A DNA stretch of 5,033 nucleotides from an uncultured Campylobacter sp. (GCF_937890585.1 NZ_CALACG010000223.1:1-5033), one strand, 5' to 3'. Counted from the stretch's first letter, positions 1 to 4,920 are shown. Notes: generated from the sequence alone by a model not told the origin. Program-made: numbers and translations.

Positions 1-1007
1 GCCTTATACTCATCCATGTCGCTACCTTTGATCTCAACTGCGCCAGCTATTAGCTCTTTTAGTAATTTGCCCTCGTCGTTTAGCTCGCACCATATAAGAT
101 AGTTTTCATCGCTATTATTTACGATATTCGCGACCGCCTCGCATCTGTCCTCTAAACTCTCCTTTTTAGCCTCTCGCCTCTCGCTTAGTGTTTGTGCTGA
201 GGTTGCAAAAAGTGAAGTTTTTGGCCTATGCTCGACTTCGATATGGTGCATTTTTAGCGGTGGTAGTTTAAATTTAGAGTCTTCATCAAGACTATATCCT
301 AGATCGCTAGGCTTTGTAAAAAACGCACTCCAAGAGCTTACAAAGCGCCAAAATGGCTTTTGTGCATGACCTTTTAATATCCATTTTGATGTGTCACTAC
401 CATCATGGATAAAGTAAGTAGCTAACATCTCACTAAGACTCATCACGTTTAAAAATTCAGTATGGTTGCCTAGCTCCGTATAGTCGTTTGGCGACGGCGT
501 GGCACTACAAGCGAGCTTATAAGGCGTGTGTTTAAAGCCCTCTATGATAATATCTCTACTCTTTGATGTGTAGCTTTTTATGCGGCTGCTCTCGTCAAGC
601 ACAACGCCCACAAACTCATCTAGGTTAAATTTATCCAGCTTTTCGTAGTTTGTGATATTTAAGCCGTTGATAACATCCTCGCTGCTCTCACAAAATTTAA
701 CTTCATAACCTAAAAGCTCTTTAATCTCATCGATACTTTGATGAGCGACCGCCAAAGGGGCGATGATAAGTACTGGCTTACGCTCTTTTTGCCACACCCT
801 ATAAGCCCACTCGCCTTGCATGGCAGTTTTACCGCTGCCAGTCATGGCAAATATGGCAAAATGCCCTTTTTTAAGGGCTAAATACACTAGATCCTTTTGA
901 TACTCAAAGAGCGCGCTATGCAAATCATCTCTTTTTATATCAACACTTTTAAAATTTATCTTTTTCTCTTTTTGTCTTAAAAAACTTTCATAATCAAAAA
1001 CACTCAT
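1..1007 (-). CDS. SNF2-like DEAD/DEAH-box helicase, phage type (3' end outside window)
   Basis: This is the N-terminal 335 residues of a superfamily 2 helicase/translocase; the C-terminus lies beyond position 1. Visible motifs are the Walker A loop TGSGKT at residues 56-61 (after MHFAIFAM-like hydrophobic strand), a Walker B box DESS at 138-141 in place of DEAH, and motif III CSATPSP at 167-173. A second RecA-like domain begins near residue 300 (LIWCELNDEGK, W306) and ends at the edge with VEIKGSD, a wording I associate with phage helicases found beside DNA methylases. These should be ATP-driven DNA translocases or helicases acting in the cytoplasm; the substrate is unknown. The ATG at 1007 is supported by AAGGA at 1015-1019, which overlaps the stop of the 92-aa gene upstream, so translation is probably coupled. 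Family call is confident; a phage replication or recombination role is inferred from context. Confidence 0.88.
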   Translation of the reverse strand, partial: MSVFDYESFLRQKEKKINFKSVDIKRDDLHSALFEYQKDLVYLALKKGHFAIFAMTGSGKTAMQGEWAYRVWQKERKPVLIIAPLAVAHQSIDEIKELLGYEVKFCESSEDVINGLNITNYEKLDKFNLDEFVGVVLDESSRIKSYTSKSRDIIIEGFKHTPYKLACSATPSPNDYTELGNHTEFLNVMSLSEMLATYFIHDGSDTSKWILKGHAQKPFWRFVSSWSAFFTKPSDLGYSLDEDSKFKLPPLKMHHIEVEHRPKTSLFATSAQTLSERREAKKESLEDRCEAVANIVNNSDENYLIWCELNDEGKLLKELIAGAVEIKGSDMDEYK

Positions 1008-1016
1008 TTTTTATCC

Positions 1017-1295
1017 TTAATGCAAGCAGCTTTGAAAAAACTCAGGCAAGGATCTAATCTCGCCATCATCAACTATCAAATCTCTAATCTCAAAATGCTC
1101 TTTTAGGCTAAGCGACGCCATGAGTTTTGATAGCGTCTTAAGCCTCGTGATTTCAAAATCACTCCTTAATAAATCCATCTCTTTTTTACCAAGCCTTGAT
1201 AAAAAGAGCGCTTTATTTAAAGCGACATACTTTTTAATCTCATCCTTACAAGCATCTTTAGCTTTTTGCCTATATGGCTCAAATTTATCATCCAT
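1017..1295 (-). CDS. Hypothetical 92-aa charged helical protein
   Basis: I do not recognise this protein. It is 92 residues, rich in Lys, Glu, Asp and Leu, predicted by eye to be mostly helical, with no signal peptide, membrane segment or metal-binding cysteine cluster. It sits between the methyltransferase (8 bases upstream) and the helicase (9 bases downstream), so it is part of the same transcription unit. Its ribosome binding site is modest (TAGGG, about 6 bases before the ATG, inside the end of the methyltransferase gene). In many phages a small VRR-NUC nuclease occupies the slot beside this type of helicase, but I see no D/E-x-K nuclease signature here. A partner or regulator of the helicase or methyltransferase is possible but is position-based inference. 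Confidence 0.75.
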   Translation of the reverse strand: MDDKFEPYRQKAKDACKDEIKKYVALNKALFLSRLGKKEMDLLRSDFEITRLKTLSKLMASLSLKEHFEIRDLIVDDGEIRSLPEFFQSCLH

Positions 1296-1303
1296 TTTTA
1301 GCC

Positions 1304-2239
1304 CTAAAATAAGCTTTGCTCGCTACGCTCACGAAGCGCAAGCTCGCAATTTTTACGAGCGACATTAAAATAAGACTGCTTTAGCTCGATGCCTATGCCT
1401 CTACGTCTCATTTTTAGAGCTTGATAGACCTCTGAGCCAATACCAAGAAAAGGAGTAAAAACGATGTCGTTTTCATTACTCCAAAGCTGTAAGGCGCGCT
1501 CAATCACATCAAGTTGCAAAGGACATATATGCTTTTCGTCGTTATCGTCTCTACTACCCTTTAACGATAGAGTGTTAGACTGGTTTATATCCATCCATAC
1601 TGGGCTTGCGTATCTTTGCCATACTTCGATGCTACCTCGGTTAAGGTTGCCTTTGCTCTCATCAAATTTAGCAGCGATCGGCGCTCCATCTCCTGCATAG
1701 TGATCAAATCCACCGCTTATCGGCTCAGCGTTATCACCAGGCTTTCTCATTGTGACTAAATAATCAGCTATGCCTTGCCTACACATCGCACTATCTTTTA
1801 CGATCTGCTTATGCAGTAGTCCGAGCGCCTTAGTGCGTTGTTGCGCCACAACTGGATCTTTCCAAATGCACACCTCAGAGTGAAAAATAAATCCCACGCT
1901 TTCAAAAAGCTTTATAAGCTCGCCTCTAAAATCACGGATGCCGATATAGCCATCCTTAAATTTAGAATATGGCAAATTCATGCAGTGAAAACTCATCAAT
2001 CGCCCACTTTTTAGCACTCTAAAAAGCTCACGAGCTAAAAACTCAAAATGCACCATAAATTCGCCTTTGTCCGAGTTGCCCATATCACGATCCGAGTTTG
2101 AATAAGTATAAAGACTATCAAAGGGCGGAGAATAGATAATATAATGCACGCTCTCATCCTCAAAGCCCTTTATCACTTCGCAACTATCGCCGTTATAAAT
2201 AGCGTAGTCATCGCTTATAACTTGATCTAAAACGTCCAT
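1304..2239 (-). CDS. Phage-type site-specific DNA methyltransferase (N4/N6 amino-methylase family)
   Basis: This 311-aa protein transfers a methyl group from S-adenosylmethionine to an exocyclic amino group of adenine or cytosine in DNA. The catalytic motif IV is SPPF at residues 37-40, following the strand YIIY. The SAM-binding motif I is FLGIGS at 264-269, with the motif II acidic residue in GIELK (E285). The H-I-C-P-L-Q-L segment at 237-243 is motif X-like. The order IV, recognition region, X, I is that of beta-class amino-methylases (N6_N4_Mtase family). The stretch around residues 170-230 (SGGFDHYAGD, WQRYASPVWMDI) matches what I know of phage-encoded methylases paired with a helicase. 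Target base and site cannot be read from sequence. No restriction endonuclease is next to it, so it appears to be an orphan enzyme. The ATG at 2239 is one base after the preceding stop, with AGAGG inside the upstream gene; translation is likely coupled. Confidence 0.92.
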   Translation of the reverse strand: MDVLDQVISDDYAIYNGDSCEVIKGFEDESVHYIIYSPPFDSLYTYSNSDRDMGNSDKGEFMVHFEFLARELFRVLKSGRLMSFHCMNLPYSKFKDGYIGIRDFRGELIKLFESVGFIFHSEVCIWKDPVVAQQRTKALGLLHKQIVKDSAMCRQGIADYLVTMRKPGDNAEPISGGFDHYAGDGAPIAAKFDESKGNLNRGSIEVWQRYASPVWMDINQSNTLSLKGSRDDNDEKHICPLQLDVIERALQLWSNENDIVFTPFLGIGSEVYQALKMRRRGIGIELKQSYFNVARKNCELALRERSEQSLF

Positions 2240-2240
2240 C

Positions 2241-2426
2241 TTACGCCTCTTTGCTCTTGATAAGCTCTAAAATCTCATCGCGATCGACAAAAACACTTCT
2301 AGCAGTTACGGCGTAGCGCTTTATGATGCCCTTTTGCGCCCATTTTTTGATCGTTATGATGCTTAAATTTAGCATCGCTGCCGCATCCTTGTAGCTCATA
2401 TAATTTATTTTTTCTATTTTCATCAT
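2241..2426 (-). CDS. Small excisionase-like helix-turn-helix DNA-binding protein
   Basis: A 61-aa protein with the pattern of the HTH_17/MerR-like excisionase family. A first helix (YKDAAAMLNLS, residues 12-22) and a recognition helix (ITIKKWAQKGII, 24-35, with the typical W29) are followed by a small wing and the closing DRDEILELI segment (48-56), which in this family corresponds to the 'RV...ELD.FI' end. Such proteins bind DNA as excision factors, in replication or as small regulators. The first ATG overlaps the upstream stop in an ATGA junction. However, the AAAGGG binding site at 2430-2435 is only 3 bases from it and 6 from the second ATG, so the natural start may be the second Met (2423, 60 aa). 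Its position inside the operon, not beside an integrase, leaves open whether it is an excisionase or a replication/transcription regulator. Confidence 0.82.
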   Translation of the reverse strand: MMKIEKINYMSYKDAAAMLNLSIITIKKWAQKGIIKRYAVTARSVFVDRDEILELIKSKEA

Positions 2427-2896
2427 TCACCCTTTAAAAATCGCTCTTTGATCTGCAAATTCTCAAAAACTACACATATATGATTGGCTTTTGCGAATTC
2501 GTACTCCTCTTTTATCCCTTTGCTTTTATCGTTGTAAAGCACGTCGGCGATAAAGAGAAAATCGCACTTTTTAAGCTCACCAAAACACTTTTTCATAGCC
2601 TCGTCGCGGCTTATATCAAGCTCGCCAAACTCCAAAACTGGCACGAAAAAGCTAAATTTCGAGCTAAAGATATGCTTAGCCCTATCTTGTGCTTTGCCTG
2701 CTAAATAAAAGGCATCGCCAACGCTAAAGCCTGCATTTAGCACCGTATCATAGGGGCTTGCAACATATACTTTTAGCGTCTTTTCTGCTTTCATCGCATA
2801 AGCCTCTCTCAAATGTCTTATAGAGGGGTAGCCCTCAACTAAATTTCTTAGCTCATCCTTGCTAAATGCAAATGCCGCTTTTTGTGTCTTAAACAT
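2423..2896 (-). CDS. DUF4406 / nucleoside 2-deoxyribosyltransferase-like protein
   Basis: A 157-aa protein. After a 40-residue N-terminal extension it shows KVYVASPYD at 42-50 (first beta strand and nucleotide-binding loop), CDFLFIADVL at 111-120 (a central strand ending in an acidic residue), SKGIKEEYEFAKA at 125-137 and a final strand ICVVF at 140-144. This strand-loop layout, with 'SxG...E' before a helix, is that of the nucleoside 2-deoxyribosyltransferase/DUF4406 fold; E130 or E131 sits where those enzymes place the catalytic Glu. Family members cleave or exchange the N-glycosidic bond of (deoxy)nucleosides or nucleotides. Many phage members are uncharacterised, so the reaction here is unknown. 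A pool-adjusting or base-modification role would fit the neighbouring methyltransferase but is speculation. The ATG at 2896 has AAGG 6 bases upstream; the gene overlaps the HTH gene by 4 bases. Confidence 0.6.
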   Translation of the reverse strand: MFKTQKAAFAFSKDELRNLVEGYPSIRHLREAYAMKAEKTLKVYVASPYDTVLNAGFSVGDAFYLAGKAQDRAKHIFSSKFSFFVPVLEFGELDISRDEAMKKCFGELKKCDFLFIADVLYNDKSKGIKEEYEFAKANHICVVFENLQIKERFLKGE

Positions 2897-2907
2897 ACTC
2901 TGCCTTT

Positions 2908-3822
2908 TTATGCGGATTTTGTAAAAGATAAATGACGTCTGTTATCTTTTATAAAAGCCACTTGCTCGCCAAGCACACCAATATCCACGCCGTAAGGATA
3001 GGCGTTACCCGTTAGTCGGTTAATCATCTCATCCATCACGGCCACATACTCCGCCAAGCGGTCATATTCTGCGTGGTCGATAAATTTGTCCCTTAGCCTA
3101 AATGTAAGCTCTAGCCTATGCCACCCTTTTAAACTCTCGTCTAGCTTTTGATGGTGGTAGTTTGTTTGCTTTTCGAATTTGTCGTAAAAGCAGACCTTTT
3201 TTAAGCCGTAAAATCGCTCATAACACTCGTTTTCATATATAGTTGTTTTGTAGCTTATAAACTTGTCACCAAAACGAGTAAAACGCTTTGCAAACCACTC
3301 TTTTGAGCTTGACCCTGCCTGCTCGTCGCACTTAAAGTCGTGCGCTATGTCAAATTCGTAAGGCTTAAAACGTCTTAAAAATTTACTTAGCACTTTGTAA
3401 GTTTCTTTAAAGACTTCACGGCTAGGCTGGTAAAGTCCTGCAAAGACTACTTTTATATAGTAGCCGTAAGGTTTTTTACGCTTTTTACAAAGATCATTTA
3501 GCTCGTTTGAATTCTCAATTACGATCATCGAGTTAGTTAAGCTCGTCACGCCTCTTTTAAAGCTCACATAGCGGATCTTGTACTTCACATCTTCAGGCAA
3601 TAAAAGCGGCTCGTCTGGCTTATCTTTTTTATATTTTTCTTTGACGTAAGTCGTGATCGCTTTATTTCTGTTAATGTTTCTTAGTTTTGTATTTAGCTCT
3701 ATCTTCTTCATAAATTTTAAAAAGCTAGACTTTGAGAGGATAAAACGATACGCATCAATGCCAGTGCTAAAATCAACCTTTAGCCCTTTGGCATTTTTGA
3801 CACTCTTAAATTTAGCGCTCAT
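2908..3822 (-). CDS. Probable rolling-circle replication initiator / relaxase-like protein (Rep_trans/NicK-like)
   Basis: A 304-aa basic protein whose C-terminal half carries the signature order of the Rep_trans family (pT181 RepC, CTX-phage RstA, ICEBs1 NicK). It has a strand with two acidic residues, YEFDIAHDF at 155-163 (D158, D162); then TTIYEN at 193-198; then VCFYDKFEK at 210-218 (Y213, D214, K215); then GWHRLELTFRLRD at 233-245 (R236, E238, R242). In that family the acidic residues bind the metal and a tyrosine in the Y-x-K segment nicks one DNA strand and stays attached. The N-terminal 150 residues are Lys-rich with no recognised domain. The start at 3822 is supported by AGGAG 7 bases upstream. 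An early position in a phage-like operon fits a replication initiator; a relaxase of an integrative element is the main alternative. The match is by motif reading only and is remote, so the family assignment is moderate. Confidence 0.6.
   Translation of the reverse strand: MSAKFKSVKNAKGLKVDFSTGIDAYRFILSKSSFLKFMKKIELNTKLRNINRNKAITTYVKEKYKKDKPDEPLLLPEDVKYKIRYVSFKRGVTSLTNSMIVIENSNELNDLCKKRKKPYGYYIKVVFAGLYQPSREVFKETYKVLSKFLRRFKPYEFDIAHDFKCDEQAGSSSKEWFAKRFTRFGDKFISYKTTIYENECYERFYGLKKVCFYDKFEKQTNYHHQKLDESLKGWHRLELTFRLRDKFIDHAEYDRLAEYVAVMDEMINRLTGNAYPYGVDIGVLGEQVAFIKDNRRHLSFTKSA
2917..2956. repeat. Large inverted repeat in the 3' end of the initiator-like gene
   Basis: Arms of 15 bases (2917-2931 and 2942-2956) pair at 14 of 15 positions around a 10-base loop (2932-2941). 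The inner 10 pairs, TAAAAGATAA with TTATCTTTTA, are perfect. The loop contains the palindrome GACGTC. The structure lies inside codons 289-302 of the Rep-like gene. No run of T follows on the minus strand, so it does not look like a terminator. By analogy with rolling-circle origins, where the nick lies in the loop of a hairpin in or beside the initiator gene, it is a candidate origin, nick site or binding site. That role is inference. Confidence 0.7.
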
Positions 3823-3847
3823 ATCGATACTCCTCTATCAAATGCAA

Positions 3848-3865
3848 GATCAAAATTTATTGATC
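3848..3865. repeat. Short inverted repeat before the initiator-like gene
   Basis: GATCAA (3848-3853) and TTGATC (3860-3865) are perfect 6-base arms separated by AATTTA. The repeat spans the last codons and stop of the 27-aa gene and lies about 26 bases upstream of the Rep-like start codon. It could be a weak mRNA hairpin or a protein-binding site. At this length in AT-rich DNA it may be chance. Confidence 0.35.
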
Positions 3866-3933
3866 AACTCTTCTAATAACGCACAAATCATCGCCGCAAT
3901 ACAAAATACGACAAGCCAAGCATAATTACTCAT
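3850..3933 (-). CDS. 27-aa single-span membrane peptide
   Basis: A tiny gene starting ATG at 3933 and ending TGA at 3850. The peptide has a short N-terminus (MSNY), a hydrophobic stretch A5 to L20 (AWLVVFCIAAMICALL) long enough for about one membrane crossing, then an acidic-amphipathic tail EELINKF. It carries a strong ribosome binding site, GAGGAAGG at 3939-3946, with AAGG 5 bases before the ATG. Its start overlaps the end of the 61-aa coiled-coil gene by 8 bases, suggesting translational coupling. It fills what would otherwise be the only untranslated gap of about 100 bases in the operon. Function is unknown; small phage membrane peptides can act in exclusion, lysis timing or inner-membrane protein modulation, but nothing here decides among these. 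The strong binding site and coherent hydrophobic pattern make it likely real. Confidence 0.65.
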   Translation of the reverse strand: MSNYAWLVVFCIAAMICALLEELINKF

Positions 3934-4111
3934 CTTTACCTTCCTCTTTTTCAAGGTGGAGCCCTACTTCTATCTTGTCACTTAGTCTTTCTAATGTATC
4001 AAGGTAATTTTTGCGGTCTTCTCTTAACTCTTTTATCTGCATATCTAACCTATCGATAGCATTTCTTACCTCAAAAAATCTCTTTAAATTTTCAAGTAAC
4101 TCTGTATTCAT
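3926..4111 (-). CDS. 61-aa coiled-coil protein, hypothetical
   Basis: A small, highly charged protein with heptad-like spacing of Leu, Ile and Phe through most of its length (from LLENLKRFFEV near residue 5 to LERLSDKIEV near residue 49) and an acidic tail ending KEEGKDE. It looks like a single long alpha helix that would form a dimeric or higher coiled coil. There is no membrane segment and no DNA-binding motif. The start codon overlaps the stop of the preceding 40-aa gene in an ATGA junction, and AAAGG lies 7 bases upstream. The product is unrecognised; a structural adaptor or inhibitor is possible but unproved. Confidence 0.7.
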   Translation of the reverse strand: MNTELLENLKRFFEVRNAIDRLDMQIKELREDRKNYLDTLERLSDKIEVGLHLEKEEGKDE

Positions 4112-4230
4112 TTCTTAGCCTTTCTCATGCCCTTAAAATTGCCGTCTTTTGTTAGCTCGACCTCATAGCCAAGCGCCGCCATCGCGTCAATAAAAGCTAA
4201 AATTTCGCCTATCGTTTTAGTCGTATGCAC
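4108..4230 (-). CDS. 40-aa hypothetical protein with GTG start
   Basis: The open frame can be extended upstream to an ATG at 4335 (75 aa), but the first 35 residues of that version lie wholly inside the 96-aa gene in another frame and read as a random, Arg/Lys/Trp-rich shadow. GTG at 4228-4230 has GAGGAG at 4238-4243, 7 bases upstream, an ideal ribosome binding site. The resulting 40-aa protein has a sensible alpha-beta pattern (a helix TIGEILAFIDAMAALGY, then a strand YEVELTKDG and a basic tail KGMRKAKK). It overlaps the end of the 96-aa gene by 14 bases and its stop overlaps the next start (ATGA), fitting coupled translation. No function recognised. The pattern resembles small phage proteins with a short helix-hairpin fold. 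Confidence 0.65.
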   Translation of the reverse strand: MHTTKTIGEILAFIDAMAALGYEVELTKDGNFKGMRKAKK

Positions 4231-4507
4231 GGAATAACTCCTCTGCCTCTTTTTTATCCATTTCTCGCGAGCTGCCATCTGGCGCTTTAACCACCCCCTC
4301 GCTAATATAAAACACCGCGCCGTTTGATCCGCCACTTATTTGGGCGTTTGACGACTCACGCCAAGGGATGCCGTCAGCGTCTAGCACTCTCGCCGCTCGC
4401 CTACTCACGTATGAGCCATTTGAGATTTGAGGTAGTCCTCTTTGTTTGCAATACTCTTTTAAATTTATACCTGTCTCGTTATATACCATCATCGAGAGTG
4501 TAAGCAT
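4217..4507 (-). CDS. 96-aa hypothetical protein, possibly nucleic-acid binding
   Basis: The ATG at 4507 has AAGGAG 5 bases upstream, one of the best binding sites in the window, and lies 2 bases after the upstream stop. The N-terminal half contains two likely helices, LKEYCKQRGL (16-25) and YVSRRAARVLDADGI (33-47), separated by a Gly/Asn/Ser turn. This could be a helix-turn-helix-like arrangement, with the paired Arg at 36-37 and R40 facing DNA, but I do not recognise a family. The C-terminal half has short strands (GAVFYISEGVV, about 63-73) and an acidic helix (MDKKEAEELF). Being second in the operon, it is expected to be expressed immediately on induction. Regulator, anti-repressor or host-takeover protein are all open. 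Confidence 0.72.
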   Translation of the reverse strand: MLTLSMMVYNETGINLKEYCKQRGLPQISNGSYVSRRAARVLDADGIPWRESSNAQISGGSNGAVFYISEGVVKAPDGSSREMDKKEAEELFRAYD

Positions 4508-4509
4508 TT

Positions 4510-4845
4510 CTACTCCTTACTTAGTCCGTCTAGCATGATTAATATTTTTGTTTTTCTGATCTCTGCTTTTATCTTTGTTTTGCCAGCATCTTTTAAGTCG
4601 GCTTTATACATAGCAATAAGCTCGTCTAAGCGGTCTATTTTGCGCCTTAGCCTTATACTTTCGCCACTTGAAATAAAAGAACAAAGCGAAAAAGTCTTAT
4701 TTGTTAGCTCGCGCTTGTGTGTGAGAGCGTCAATCTGCTCTTTGAAGTAGCGCATCTTTTTTTTAGAGATTTTTATATCTGCCTCGCAAGTCGTAAGCTC
4801 AAATTCTAAGTCGCCTATCTCGTCTAAAATGCTATCTTTTGGCAT
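4510..4845 (-). CDS. 111-aa coiled-coil protein, first gene of the minus operon
   Basis: The first gene after the controlled promoter. It reads as two long charged helices, about residues 8-50 and 62-105, with Leu/Ile at heptad-like spacing, joined by a hydrophobic hinge (FSLCSFISSG, 52-61). The hinge is too short to cross a membrane. A helical hairpin or a dimeric coiled coil is likely. No enzyme or DNA-binding motif is visible, and I recognise no family. The ATG at 4845 has AAGGA 6 bases upstream (4852-4856). Its mRNA leader is about 75 bases if transcription starts near 4920. Its place suggests an immediate-early role, such as modulating host functions, but this is inference only. Confidence 0.75.
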   Translation of the reverse strand: MPKDSILDEIGDLEFELTTCEADIKISKKKMRYFKEQIDALTHKRELTNKTFSLCSFISSGESIRLRRKIDRLDELIAMYKADLKDAGKTKIKAEIRKTKILIMLDGLSKE

Positions 4846-4867
4846 CTCGTATCCTTTTTTATTTTCT

Positions 4868-4887
4868 TAAGCCTCATTTATGGCTTA
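4868..4887. repeat. Stem-loop in the leader of the minus operon
   Basis: TAAGCC (4868-4873) and GGCTTA (4882-4887) are perfect 6-base arms around an 8-base loop. It lies in the untranslated leader, 23 bases ahead of the first minus-strand start. On neither strand is it followed by a T run, so it is unlikely to be a terminator. It may be a leader hairpin or a secondary binding site. Confidence 0.4.
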
Positions 4888-4892
4888 CGATT

Positions 4893-4898
4893 TATAAT
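4893..4898 (+). promoter_or_regulatory. Candidate -10 box for the plus-strand gene
   Basis: A perfect TATAAT faces the plus-strand gene about 94 bases upstream of its ATG. There is no good -35 box at the right distance, though promoters of this bacterial group often lack one. If used, transcription would start near 4905 and run straight through the minus promoter, so the two promoters would face each other. No better plus-strand candidate was seen between here and 4991, but in DNA this AT-rich a chance match is quite possible. Confidence 0.35.
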
Positions 4899-4902
4899 TG
4901 TT

Positions 4903-4920
4903 ATCAAAAATAATTTTGAT
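4903..4920. repeat. Inverted repeat at the expected minus-strand transcription start
   Basis: ATCAAAA (4903-4909) and TTTTGAT (4914-4920) form perfect 7-base arms around four bases. The repeat falls at about +1 to +18 of the minus transcript and close to the predicted start of the plus transcript. It differs in sequence from the 21-bp palindrome, so if it is an operator it is probably for a different protein. It could also be a 5' mRNA hairpin. Confidence 0.4.

Noticed and set aside
1017..1295. VRR-NUC nuclease identity for the 92-aa protein, suggested by its place beside the helicase
   Set aside because: The acidic and Lys residues needed for that nuclease motif are not visible in the expected pattern, and the protein looks all-helical.
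1120..1368. Plus-strand open frame of 82 codons opposite the 92-aa gene
   Set aside because: It has no good ribosome binding site, a Ser/Leu-rich composition typical of antisense reading, and lies opposite coherent minus-strand genes.
1464..1700. Plus-strand open frame opposite the methyltransferase
   Set aside because: It lies entirely antisense to conserved methylase motifs and shows no recognisable domain.
2480..2704. Plus-strand open frame opposite the DUF4406-like gene
   Set aside because: Antisense shadow of a gene with clear family motifs; no supporting ribosome binding site or domain.
2930..2940. An 11-base word, AAATGACGTCT, shared with the start of the plus-strand gene (4990-5000)
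   Set aside because: In about 5 kb a few 11-base matches are expected by chance, and the flanking bases do not extend the match.
2917..2956. Reading the large hairpin as a transcription terminator for the Rep-like gene
   Set aside because: The stem is AT-rich, no T run follows on the minus strand, and the downstream gene starts within about 20 bases in the same operon.
3653..3925. Plus-strand open frame with a hydrophobic N-terminus
   Set aside because: The hydrophobic look comes from reading Lys/Glu-rich minus-strand codons backwards; it covers the start of the Rep-like gene and the 27-aa gene, both of which have strong starts.
4231..4335. N-terminal extension of the 40-aa gene up to an ATG
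   Set aside because: It lies fully within the 96-aa gene, has odd composition, and the GTG start has a far better ribosome binding site.
4535..4750. Plus-strand open frame opposite the first operon gene
   Set aside because: Antisense of a coiled-coil gene, which gives a false hydrophobic frame; no binding site upstream.
4825..4878. Possible 17-codon leader peptide (ATG in the 4868-4887 loop) overlapping the first minus gene
   Set aside because: No ribosome binding site precedes it, and the peptide has no attenuation-like codon runs beyond ordinary Lys richness.
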